Positions 37,346 through 45,130 of a DNA stretch of 64,000 nt are shown piece by piece (the stretch's first letter is position 1; the number at the start of each line of letters is the position of its first letter). The notes below the pieces were generated by a model, which worked only from the letters and a program-made list of their open reading frames with translations, searched no databases and had not been told where the DNA came from. Source of the DNA: Posidoniimonas corsicana (lineage in GTDB: Bacteria > Planctomycetota > Planctomycetia > Pirellulales > Lacipirellulaceae); assembly GCF_007859765.1 (NCBI RefSeq), contig NZ_SIHJ01000001.1:1446067-1510066 (forward strand). The letters are read 5' to 3'. Position numbers and translations under genes: made by a program.

Positions 37346-37981
37346 GTGAAGACACTTCCCGTCGCCGCGATCGCGGCTCTTCTGTTTGCCGCCCCGGCCT
37401 TCGCCCAGAACCAGGCCGGCATCAACGCCCCCAAGTACGGCTTCGCCGTGGTGGACGTTAACTACGTATTCAAGAACCACCCGCAGTTCCGCGAGAAGCT
37501 GGAGGGCATGCAGGGCGAGGTTCAGCAGATCGAGCAGCAGCTCAAGGGCAAGGCCCAGGGCCTGATGACGCTGGAGCAGAAGCGCAACAGCTTCAAGCCC
37601 GGCTCCGATGAGTTCAAGAAGGCCGACGAGGAGCTCGCGACCGGCAAGGCCAGCTTCGAGCTGGAGAAGAACCGGCTGCAGAAGGGCTTCCTCGAGAAGG
37701 AGGCCAAGGCGTACTACGAGGCCTACGGTCAGGTGCAGGCGGAGATCAACCGCTACGCCAAGCACTACAAGATCGGCATCGTCTTCCGCTTCAACGGCGA
37801 GGAGCCGGACCCGGCGATCCGTCAGCAGATCCTGGCCGGCATCAACAAGCCGGTCCAGTACCAGGACTCGGTTGACATCACGCCGGACATCATCGCGATG
37901 GTCAAGGCCAGCTACCCGGCCAAGAACCCTTCGAAGACGTCTGTCGCGAACCCCACCGCTGGCAATAGCGGCCAGTATTGA
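37346..37981 (+). CDS. OmpH/Skp-family periplasmic chaperone
   Basis: 211 aa from GTG 37346 with Shine-Dalgarno AAGGAG seven bases upstream. The signal peptide (VAAIAALLFAAPAFAQ) is followed by FAVVDVNYVFKNHPQF, typical of the OmpH start, then a long coiled coil (about residues 50-145: EKLEGMQGEVQQIEQQLKGK, KKADEELATGKASFELEKN) and a C-terminal segment YAKHYKIGIVFRFNGEEPD. Skp-like trimers hold unfolded outer-membrane proteins. Located first in an envelope operon ahead of lpxC, matching the ompH-lpx grouping of many diderms. Confidence 0.88.
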   Translation: MKTLPVAAIAALLFAAPAFAQNQAGINAPKYGFAVVDVNYVFKNHPQFREKLEGMQGEVQQIEQQLKGKAQGLMTLEQKRNSFKPGSDEFKKADEELATGKASFELEKNRLQKGFLEKEAKAYYEAYGQVQAEINRYAKHYKIGIVFRFNGEEPDPAIRQQILAGINKPVQYQDSVDITPDIIAMVKASYPAKNPSKTSVANPTAGNSGQY

Positions 37982-38096
37982 TTCAGCGGCCAGCGCGGCG
38001 GCCCCGGACCGGGGCCGCCGCTGCGGGCCCGCTGTCGCATGCCGCTTGCTTGAATCTAGTCCGCCTCGGACGCAGCCAGCCAGGGAGTTCTACGCG

Positions 38097-38972
38097 ATGC
38101 CCCAGTCGCGCACACAGCACACGCTTGCCCGACCCGTATCCGTGCGTGGGGTCGGCTATTGGTCCGGCCAGGAGGTCAGGGTGGAATTCCGCCCGGCCCC
38201 GGTGGGCGCCGGCCGCTTCTTCGTCCGGGACGATCTGCCCGGTTCGCCACGCATCCCCGCCGAGTCCGCCAGCCGCACCGACGCCCAGCGTCGCACCGTG
38301 CTGGCGACCGACGAAGCGGACGTCGAGATGGTGGAGCACGTCCTGGCGGCCCTCGCCGGGCTTGAGGTCGATAACTGCGAGATCGGCGTCACGTCCGCTG
38401 AGATGCCGGGCCTGGACGGCTCGGCCGCCGCGTTCGTCGAGGCGATCGCCCAGGCCGGCCTGACTTCTCAGGCGGCGCTCGTGCGGCCGATCATGGTCGA
38501 GCGCCCCCTCCGCTGCGGCGACGCCGACAAGTGGATCGAGGTCCGCCCGCCGATGGGCGACCGGCTCTCTATCGAGTACCGCCTGGACTACGGCGCCGAC
38601 AGCCCGATCGGCTCGCAGTGGCTCGTTACCGACGTCGACCCCATGGCGTTCATCGCCGAGCTGGCCCCGGCCCGCACCTTCCTGCTGAAGCAGGAGGCCG
38701 ACGCGCTGATCGAGCGGGGCCTGGGGGCGCACGTCTCGCCCGACGAGCTGCTGATCTTCGGGCCGGACGGCCCGATTGGAAACCAGCTGCGTTTCGACGA
38801 CGAGTGCGTCCGGCACAAGGTGCTGGACGTCGTGGGCGACCTGGCCCTGGCGGGCCGCCCGATCGTGGGGCACGTGGTGGCCTACCGCAGCGGCCACCAG
38901 CTCAACGGTCAACTGGTTGCGGAGCTGCTCAAGGACGAGCGGCTGCACTCCCAGTCCAAGCGGTCGGCGTAA
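38097..38972 (+). CDS. lpxC: UDP-3-O-acyl-N-acetylglucosamine deacetylase
   Basis: 291 aa from ATG 38097 (MPQSRTQHTLARPVS) with AGGGAG upstream. First committed step of lipid A synthesis, a zinc deacetylase. Ligands are visible: His81 in VEHVLAALAGLEVDNCEI, and His240 and Asp244 in RHKVLDVVGDLALAG. PGLDGSAAAFVEAI and LAPARTFLL are other family blocks, and the second catalytic His near the end is in AYRSGHQLNG. Shorter than E. coli LpxC by about 14 residues. Upstream of lpxA in the same unit. Confidence 0.93.
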   Translation: MPQSRTQHTLARPVSVRGVGYWSGQEVRVEFRPAPVGAGRFFVRDDLPGSPRIPAESASRTDAQRRTVLATDEADVEMVEHVLAALAGLEVDNCEIGVTSAEMPGLDGSAAAFVEAIAQAGLTSQAALVRPIMVERPLRCGDADKWIEVRPPMGDRLSIEYRLDYGADSPIGSQWLVTDVDPMAFIAELAPARTFLLKQEADALIERGLGAHVSPDELLIFGPDGPIGNQLRFDDECVRHKVLDVVGDLALAGRPIVGHVVAYRSGHQLNGQLVAELLKDERLHSQSKRSA

Positions 38973-39028
38973 CGGATTCACTTAATCGAGCGGGCGAAGG
39001 AACGCCCGCCTACCCGAGGAGACTCCCC

Positions 39029-39835
39029 ATGGCCACAAGCATTGCAGCAAACGCCTGGGTGGACCCGCGTGCGGAGCTCGACGAAGAGGTCGAGATCGGT
39101 CCGTTCTGCACGGTCGGCGCCAACGTCCGGATCGAGCGTGGCACCCGCCTGCTCAACAACGTGACCCTGATGGGCCACGTCGACATCGGCCGCGACAACA
39201 CCTTCTACCCGAACGTGGTGATCGGGGGCGAGCCGCAGGACATCAGCTACACCGGCTCTGCGACCAAGGTCGTGATCGGCAATGGCAACATGTTCCGCGA
39301 GGGCGTGACGGTCAACCGCGCCACCGAGAAGGAAGACGGCGTCACCGCCATCGGCGACGAAAACTTCCTGATGGCCAACTCGCACGTCGCGCACGACTGC
39401 AAGCTCGGCAGCCGCATCATCATCGCCAACGGCACGCTGCTGGGCGGGCACGTCCACGTGAACGACTTTGCGTCGCTCTCCGGCGGCGTGGCGGTGCACC
39501 ACTACACCACCATCGGCAGCTACAGCTTCATCGGCGGGCTCAGCCGTGTGCTGCACGACGTGCCGCCGTTCATGCTCTGCGAGGGCACCCCCGCCCGGCC
39601 GCGTTGCATCAACATCGTGGCGCTGCGGCGGAACAACTTCGACCCGGCGGAGATCGACTGCCTGGCCGAGGCGCACCGCCTGCTCTACCGGTCGAAGGTC
39701 GGCCTGGAAGCCGCCCGCGAGGTCCTCCGCGGCGCCGACCGCATCACCGCCGGCGTGCAGGACCTGCTGTCGTTTATCGAGGGTCAACAAGAGGGCCGCC
39801 ACGGACGTGGCCGAGAAGGAAAGAGGGCCGCATGA
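39029..39835 (+). CDS. lpxA: Acyl-ACP--UDP-N-acetylglucosamine O-acyltransferase-like protein
   Basis: 268 aa from ATG 39029 (MATSIAANAWVDPRAELDEE). A left-handed beta-helix of hexapeptide repeats is clear (VEIGPFCTVGANVRIERGTR, VTLMGHVDIGRDN, IIIANGTLLGGHVHVND). The catalytic His lies in MANSHVAHDCKLGS. The C-terminal helical domain follows (NFDPAEIDCLAEAHRLLYRS). Transfers a 3-hydroxyacyl chain from ACP to the UDP sugar. The last four bases overlap the next gene (ATGA), so translation is coupled to the oxidoreductase, which may alter the sugar substrate (amide instead of ester at C3). Confidence 0.93.
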   Translation: MATSIAANAWVDPRAELDEEVEIGPFCTVGANVRIERGTRLLNNVTLMGHVDIGRDNTFYPNVVIGGEPQDISYTGSATKVVIGNGNMFREGVTVNRATEKEDGVTAIGDENFLMANSHVAHDCKLGSRIIIANGTLLGGHVHVNDFASLSGGVAVHHYTTIGSYSFIGGLSRVLHDVPPFMLCEGTPARPRCINIVALRRNNFDPAEIDCLAEAHRLLYRSKVGLEAAREVLRGADRITAGVQDLLSFIEGQQEGRHGRGREGKRAA

Positions 39836-40920
39836 CACTCCCAAGAATCGCAGTCGTCGGCGCCGGTCACCTGGGCCGGTTCCACGCCAAGCTGTCCGCC
39901 GGGATTGATCAGCTGGACCTGGTCGCCGTGGCCGACCCGAGCGAGTCGCACCGCACCGCGGTCGCCGCCGAGGCGTCTACCCGGCCGGTCGCCGACTACC
40001 GGGAGCTGATCGGCCAGATCGACGCCGCCGTGGTCGCGACGCCCACCGTCCTGCACTTCGAGATCGTCAAGCAGCTGCTCGACGCCGGCGTGCACGTGCT
40101 CTGCGAGAAGCCTTTGACGCCCACGCTGGGTGAGGCCAACGAGCTGGTCGCCGCGGCCGACGCCAGCGGCGCGGTGCTGCAGGTCGGCCATGTGGAGCGG
40201 TTCAACCCGGCGGTCGGGCTCGCCGCGCCGCGGCTCCGCGACCCGCGGCTGATCCGCACCACCCGCACCAGCGGGTACACATTCCGCTCGACCGACATCG
40301 GCGCGGTGCTGGACCTGATGATCCACGACATCGACTTGGTGCTCAGCCTGGTCCATTCGCCGGTGGTCTCGGTGCAGGCGATGGGCCTGTCCGTGCTGGG
40401 CGACAACGAGGACATGGTCACCGCCCAGCTGACGTTCGAGAACGGCTGCGTGGCGCAGCTCAACGCGTCGCGGGTCAGCTTCCAGCTCGAACGCACCATG
40501 CAGGCCTACACCAGCCACGGCTACGTGGGGGTCGACTTCAACACCCGGCAGGCGACCTTCGTCGAGCCGCGCGAGGACGTGCTGCGGCGCGGGTTCCACG
40601 TTGGCTCGCTGACCGGCGACGAAAAGGACCACCTCAAGGCGAACCTGTTCGACGAACTCCTGGTGAAGACCACCGAGGAGGCGCCGCCGATCAACGCCAT
40701 CGAAGAAGAGCTCAAGGACTTCGCCCACGCCATCACCACGGGCAGCGCCCCGCGCGTCACCGGCGCTGATGGACGCGACGCGGTGGGGGTGGCGGAGCAG
40801 ATCCTGCAGAAGGTGGAAGAGCACCGCTGGGACGGCAACGCCGAAGGCCGGCACGGCGCCTTCGCGACCCCCGCGATGCCGGTCCTGCCGATCGAGACGC
40901 CAATCCGGCGGGCGGCCTAA
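39832..40920 (+). CDS. Gfo/Idh/MocA oxidoreductase, possibly GnnA-like
   Basis: 362 aa. NAD-binding Rossmann start IAVVGAGHLGRFHAK, the conserved sugar-binding Lys in VHVLCEKPLTPTLGEAN and the C-terminal alpha/beta domain with DIGAVLDLMIHDIDLVLSLV (HDIDL). Start overlaps the lpxA stop. In Acidithiobacillus and Leptospira, GnnA of this family oxidises UDP-GlcNAc at C3 beside lpxA, and GnnB then aminates it, giving amide-linked lipid A. The same position suggests that role here, but no GnnB-type aminotransferase lies in the window. A general sugar dehydrogenase is the alternative. Confidence 0.82.
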   Translation: MTLPRIAVVGAGHLGRFHAKLSAGIDQLDLVAVADPSESHRTAVAAEASTRPVADYRELIGQIDAAVVATPTVLHFEIVKQLLDAGVHVLCEKPLTPTLGEANELVAAADASGAVLQVGHVERFNPAVGLAAPRLRDPRLIRTTRTSGYTFRSTDIGAVLDLMIHDIDLVLSLVHSPVVSVQAMGLSVLGDNEDMVTAQLTFENGCVAQLNASRVSFQLERTMQAYTSHGYVGVDFNTRQATFVEPREDVLRRGFHVGSLTGDEKDHLKANLFDELLVKTTEEAPPINAIEEELKDFAHAITTGSAPRVTGADGRDAVGVAEQILQKVEEHRWDGNAEGRHGAFATPAMPVLPIETPIRRAA

Positions 40921-40934
40921 GAGAGTTCGCGCAG

Positions 40935-41024
40935 CCGACGGATTACATCCGTCGGAGAATCACCAGCCGAAGTCTGCTGGCCAAGAGCTGTCAGCGGGGC
41001 TGTCCGACGGATGTAATCCGTCGG
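40935..41024. repeat. Inverted pair of 21-bp palindromes
   Basis: CCGACGGATTACATCCGTCGG at 40935-40955 and its exact reverse complement CCGACGGATGTAATCCGTCGG at 41004-41024. Each is itself a 9-bp palindrome around 3 bases. They lie between two convergent stops and could act as a bidirectional terminator or be a REP-like element. Confidence 0.85.
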
Positions 41025-41044
41025 CTTGGCGCCGCACCTCGGGG

Positions 41045-42529
41045 CTACGCGACGTCGCGGTCTTCGAACAGCAGCAGCGCTAGCAGCATGGCCGCGGTGC
41101 AGTACAGCACCGTGTAGCCGGCCGCCATCCAGAGGTAGACCGGCGGCACCGGCACGCCGGCGGCGATCGCGGCCTGGATGTTCAGGTTGTCCAGGTTCGG
41201 TATCACCACCGAGATCAGCCGCCCGAAGAACGCGACGAACTCTATCTGCCCGATCGAGGACTGCACGATTAGCGGCCCCAGGTGCCCCAGCACGTAGATG
41301 GAGCCGCAGATAATCAGGTTGGGCATCATCGGCAGCCGCGTGGAAATCGCCACGCTGATGGCGGCCAGGATGGCGGTCTCCATGAACGCCAGAGTCAGGC
41401 CGGTCGGCACCTGGCTCATCTCGTAGTAGCACTCCTCCCACTTGGGCTGGGGGTTGGAGGTCTCGCGGGCGTCGTAGACCACCTTGTACGAGACGCACGC
41501 CATCAGGATCGGCCCCAGCACCACAAACATCACGAGCACCGGCCACAGGATGCCCAGGTACTTGCCGATGATGAACTGGCGGCGGCTGATCGGCTTGGAG
41601 AGGAGCGTCAGGGCGGTCTTGCCCTCGATCTCCTCGGCCACCGTCGCGCTGGCGGTCCACATGGCGAAGATCATCGCCAGCACCATGATGGTGGTCAGGC
41701 CCGAGTCCTTCAGCATCTTTACGTCTTCGCCGAAGGTGTTGTACGGGATCACGATGTAGATCAGCAGCGCCGCGGCGCCGATCATCAAGAACAGCAGGAA
41801 CAGCGGCTGCCCGACCGCCTCCTTGGCCGTGGCGACCGAGATGTTCGACACCGCCGGCAGCAGCCACTGCAGGGCGAAGTAGATGGCGAATACGCTCAGC
41901 ACCGCGATCACCGTGGTCCAGACGTGGTGCACCTCGGGGATGCGGACGTCGGTGGCGAAGTCCATCGTGAGTTCGGCCGGCGCGTCGCCCTCGTTCGTGA
42001 CGTACAGCTTGTCGACCCGCCCGACAAAGCCCCGCATGTTCTTGCTGCCGGGCGCCCACTCGTAGCCTTCTTCCTCGCCGCCCAGCACCACCATCGCCTG
42101 CTTGTACGCCTGGCCCGGCTCGATGCCGACCCGCACGTCCTGGTCGCTGGTGAACTTGTAGCCGGTGAGCTCCTCGGCCTGGAACGAGACATCCGTGACC
42201 TCAAAGTCCTCGGTGTTGGCCGGGATCTCGACGGTCACCGACTCTTCGCCGACGTAGGGCAGGCGGCGGAACGAGTCGAGCACCAGCTCGCGCGGCGCCG
42301 TGGCGGCGCCGAGCACGAAGATGACCAGGAACGCCCCCAGCACGTAGCCAATGAGCTGCAGCATGCCCTCGTTGAACGACACCGCCATCCGCTCGGCGGT
42401 CGGCCTGGCGAACAGCCAGATCAGAGCGTAGACGGCCAGCAGCAGCGCCACGGCGATCGTCACGCCCAGCGAGACCATCCACAGCGGCGTGAGCCACAAC
42501 TGCAGGTTAGCAAGCGGTAGCAGGTGCAT
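41045..42529 (-). CDS. ABC-2 type transporter permease
   Basis: 494 aa with about eight membrane helices. Helices near residues 18-40 and 60-80 come first, then an extracytoplasmic beta-rich segment (about 90-200, ESVTVEIPANTEDFEVTDV), then helices (TTVIAVLSVFAIYFALQW, PLFLLFLMIGAAALLIYI, TTIMVLAMIFAMWTASATV). The cytoplasmic motif EEIEGKTALTLLSKPISRRQFIIGK is the hallmark of ABC-2 permeases, lying between helices. The ATPase partner is not in the window. Substrate unknown. Confidence 0.85.
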   Translation of the reverse strand: MHLLPLANLQLWLTPLWMVSLGVTIAVALLLAVYALIWLFARPTAERMAVSFNEGMLQLIGYVLGAFLVIFVLGAATAPRELVLDSFRRLPYVGEESVTVEIPANTEDFEVTDVSFQAEELTGYKFTSDQDVRVGIEPGQAYKQAMVVLGGEEEGYEWAPGSKNMRGFVGRVDKLYVTNEGDAPAELTMDFATDVRIPEVHHVWTTVIAVLSVFAIYFALQWLLPAVSNISVATAKEAVGQPLFLLFLMIGAAALLIYIVIPYNTFGEDVKMLKDSGLTTIMVLAMIFAMWTASATVAEEIEGKTALTLLSKPISRRQFIIGKYLGILWPVLVMFVVLGPILMACVSYKVVYDARETSNPQPKWEECYYEMSQVPTGLTLAFMETAILAAISVAISTRLPMMPNLIICGSIYVLGHLGPLIVQSSIGQIEFVAFFGRLISVVIPNLDNLNIQAAIAAGVPVPPVYLWMAAGYTVLYCTAAMLLALLLFEDRDVA

Positions 42530-42577
42530 CGTCAGGGATCGTGAATGGTGACGGGATGAAAGGCGGGCGCCGCCGAC

Positions 42578-42847
42578 CTAGTAGGCCACTCGGAAGTCGC
42601 TGTACTGGCCCGTTGCCGGGCGGGTGTCGGTTTGCTCGCTACGGATGTGACTGCCGAGCTGTTCGCGGACGTCCGCTAGCAGCCGGTCGATCTCGCTTGT
42701 CTGGCCCTCGGCGACCAGCTCCACGCGGCCGTCGGGCAGATTCCGCACGTAGCCGGTCACCGCCAGCGGCCGGGCCGCTTGGGCGGTCGTGTAGCGGAAG
42801 CCTACCCCTTGGACGTGCCCCTCGAAGTAGACGACCCTCTGCTCCAC
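42578..42847 (-). CDS. acyP: Acylphosphatase
   Basis: 89 aa; hydrolyses acyl phosphates. Both catalytic residues are visible: Arg in GHVQGVGFRYTT (residue 18) and Asn in GYVRNLPDGRVEL (residue 36), with typical length. It lies 48 bases upstream of the ABC permease on the same strand. The link may be only positional. Confidence 0.93.
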   Translation of the reverse strand: MEQRVVYFEGHVQGVGFRYTTAQAARPLAVTGYVRNLPDGRVELVAEGQTSEIDRLLADVREQLGSHIRSEQTDTRPATGQYSDFRVAY

Positions 42848-42988
42848 AACCTGCGTCCTCCGCCACGGCCAGAACCGGGGCGCCGCGGCCCTGATGGCCG
42901 CCCGCGCCGAGACCCCCGAGTATAAATGCCGGCGCCAGCACAGGCTAGGGTTGACCCCGCGGGGCGGTGGACGTAACCTCCGCCCGCC

Positions 42989-44059
42989 ATGAATCTTAAC
43001 GCCCGCAGGTCCGTCCTAACCGTCACGCTCTGCCTGTGCGCCGCGGGCGGCGCCGCCCGCGTGGCCCGGGCGCAGGCCGCGCCGGATACGCCGTCGTGCG
43101 TGCTGCTCACCAACGGCAACGTCATGACTGGGCGGGTGTCCCGCTCGGGCGGGCGGCTGCTGATCCAGGGCGAAGGCTCCCAGGTCTGGCTCGAGGAGTC
43201 CGCCGTCGTCCACGTGGCGGCCGACCTCGAGGAGGTCTACCGCTGGAAGCGTTCGCAGCAGACGCGGCCCGATATCGATCACCACCTGCGTCTGGCGACC
43301 TGGTGCATGAAGCAGCGGCTCTTCCCCCAGGCTTCGCGCGAGCTGCTCGAGGCCCGCGTGATGGACCCGGCCGACCGCCGAGTGGCCGCGCTGCAGCGGC
43401 AGCTCTTCGAGCAGTCCCGCCCCCGCCGCAAAGACTACGCGGTGCAGCAGGCCGCGTACGAGGCGCCGGCGGGCGTTGTTTCGGCGACCGTCGAGCCGCC
43501 GGCCCCCGCCATGACGCCCGACGAGCTGGAGCAGCTGCCCGCTGGCGTCCTGGAACAGTTCACACGCCGCATCCAGCCGATCCTGGTCAACAACTGCACC
43601 GCCGGCGGCTGCCACCAGGGCCTGGGCCCTGAGCAGTTCCACCTCGACCGGTCGATCCTGCACGGCGCCGGCGACTACCGCACAACGCAGGCCAACCTGG
43701 CGGCCACGCTCCGCTACGTGGACCGGGTGGACCCCGCCAAGAGCGAGCTCCTGCTCGCCGCACAGCAGCCCCACGCGGGCCGCAGCACGGCCGCGTTCAC
43801 CGGGCGGCACGCCGCGCTTGAAGCGCACCTGGTCGCCTGGGTAAACGCCGCCTGCCGGCCCCCTGAGGAGGCCAGTCAGCCCGCGAGCCCTCAGGCCGCG
43901 TCGGGGGGCGTGTTTGATCTGGTGAAGGCGCAGCACGAACGCGACCGGTTCGTCCAATCGGTCGAAGAGCGGGTCGCGAAGCAGGGCCAGCGCGACGAGT
44001 TCGACCCGGCGGTGTTCAACCGCCGCTACGGCCCCCAGCGTGAGGCCGACGGCCAATAG
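42989..44059 (+). CDS. Secreted hypothetical protein with possible CX4CH heme site
   Basis: 356 aa with signal peptide (VLTVTLCLCAAGGAARVARA). Residues about 35-75 form a small beta domain (CVLLTNGNVMTGRVSRSGG) seen at the start of other exported proteins. A helical segment follows with ASRELLEARVMDPADRRVAA. From about residue 185 a planctomycete cytochrome-like region appears: FTRRIQPILVNNCTAGGCHQ, where CTAGGCH is CX4CH rather than the usual CxxCH. Then HLDRSILHGAGD and a C-terminal charged tail. Heme binding is possible but unproven. Convergent with the Cys-rich lipoprotein (3-base gap). Confidence 0.7.
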   Translation: MNLNARRSVLTVTLCLCAAGGAARVARAQAAPDTPSCVLLTNGNVMTGRVSRSGGRLLIQGEGSQVWLEESAVVHVAADLEEVYRWKRSQQTRPDIDHHLRLATWCMKQRLFPQASRELLEARVMDPADRRVAALQRQLFEQSRPRRKDYAVQQAAYEAPAGVVSATVEPPAPAMTPDELEQLPAGVLEQFTRRIQPILVNNCTAGGCHQGLGPEQFHLDRSILHGAGDYRTTQANLAATLRYVDRVDPAKSELLLAAQQPHAGRSTAAFTGRHAALEAHLVAWVNAACRPPEEASQPASPQAASGGVFDLVKAQHERDRFVQSVEERVAKQGQRDEFDPAVFNRRYGPQREADGQ

Positions 44060-44062
44060 CCG

Positions 44063-44341
44063 CTACCGGCGGAGTGGCGCCTCGTCCATCATCGGCTGCT
44101 GGGCGATCTCCACCGCCTGGTCGAGGGTGTCGCCCGGCTGCTGCAGCTCGTTCTCGGCGTAGTAGCGGGCCGAGGCGGAGCCCGCTCGGCCGCTCCCGCA
44201 GTCGGTGCAGCCGTTGCACTGGCAGTTGGCCACCGGCCGCGAGTAGTCGTGGCACGATCCGCACGCGTTGCAGCCGATCTGAGCGGCGGCGCCGCACGAG
44301 AGCAGCAGGGCGGCGAACAGTCGGGTGGCGAGCTTGGGCAT
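44063..44341 (-). CDS. Small Cys-rich lipoprotein
   Basis: 92 aa. The signal sequence ends in lipobox AQIGC (Cys24), followed by a cluster of Cys (NACGSCHDYSRP, NCQCNGCTDCGSG) that could bind metal or form disulfides. One CxxCH (CGSCH) is present and could bind heme, but the short context argues for metal or disulfides. The C-terminus is polar (AENELQQPGDTLDQAVE). Starts with ATG 44341. Function unknown. Confidence 0.7.
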   Translation of the reverse strand: MPKLATRLFAALLLSCGAAAQIGCNACGSCHDYSRPVANCQCNGCTDCGSGRAGSASARYYAENELQQPGDTLDQAVEIAQQPMMDEAPLRR

Positions 44342-44472
44342 CTTGGGTTCCTTCCCGTAACGCGAGCGGTGGCGAGTCGGCGCAGCGGCGCCCGTTGCTG
44401 TGAGATCGGCGCGCGACGGCTGGCGCGATTAGGCGAAGTTGAGGGATTCGCCCGGAAGGGGCCGACCCGCTG

Positions 44473-45129
44473 CTAGGCGATGCCCAGCAGGTTGCGGATG
44501 CCGGGGTCTGCTAGCGTGTCGGCCACCAGCGCCGCGCCGGTGAAGTCGTGACCGGCCGTGTGGTGGTTGGGCAGGGCCACGGTCACCGCGCCGGCGGCCA
44601 CGCCCGCCTTGCACCCGTTGGCGCTGTCCTCCAGCACCAGCAGCTCGGCGGGCTCAACGCCAAACCGCTCGGCCGCCTGCAGGTACGGCTCCGGGTGGGG
44701 CTTGCCGTGTTTCACGTCGTCGGCGGTGATGTAGAACTGGAAGCCGGTCAGGCCGACCTCGCCAAGAATCCGCTCCGCGTAGCGGCGCGAGCCGCTTGTC
44801 ACCACGCACCGCGGCAGGCCTGCCCGGTCGACCTCGGCGATGATCTGCTCCACCCCGGGCATCGGCTTGAGGATCGTGTGCGCGATCTCCCAGAACAGCT
44901 CTTCGCCTTCCGCCTCGAGCGCCTCGACGGTGTCGGACAGCCCGTGGTGCGCGATCATCACCGCCAGCGCCTGAGCGGCCGGCTGGCCCATCATGCGGTG
45001 CCGCAGCTCGTCGGTGAACTCGTGGCCGCGGCGGCGGAGGGTTTCCGTGCCGACGTGCTCGTAGACATCCTCGCTGTTGGCCATGGTGCCGTCCATGTCG
45101 AACGCCACTGCGCGGATCGGTTGGGGCAC
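44473..45129 (-). CDS. HAD-superfamily hydrolase, beta-phosphoglucomutase-like subfamily
   Basis: 218 aa. Motif I is FDMDGTMANSEDVY, motif II VVTSGSRRYAE, motif III the Lys in VKHGKPHPEPYL and motif IV VLEDSANGCKAG. A helical cap lies between motifs I and II. Acts as a phosphatase or phosphomutase on a small sugar phosphate; substrate not deducible. Its start is one base after the stop of the upstream membrane protein, so translation is coupled. Confidence 0.9.
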   Translation of the reverse strand: MPQPIRAVAFDMDGTMANSEDVYEHVGTETLRRRGHEFTDELRHRMMGQPAAQALAVMIAHHGLSDTVEALEAEGEELFWEIAHTILKPMPGVEQIIAEVDRAGLPRCVVTSGSRRYAERILGEVGLTGFQFYITADDVKHGKPHPEPYLQAAERFGVEPAELLVLEDSANGCKAGVAAGAVTVALPNHHTAGHDFTGAALVADTLADPGIRNLLGIA

Positions 45130-45130
45130 G

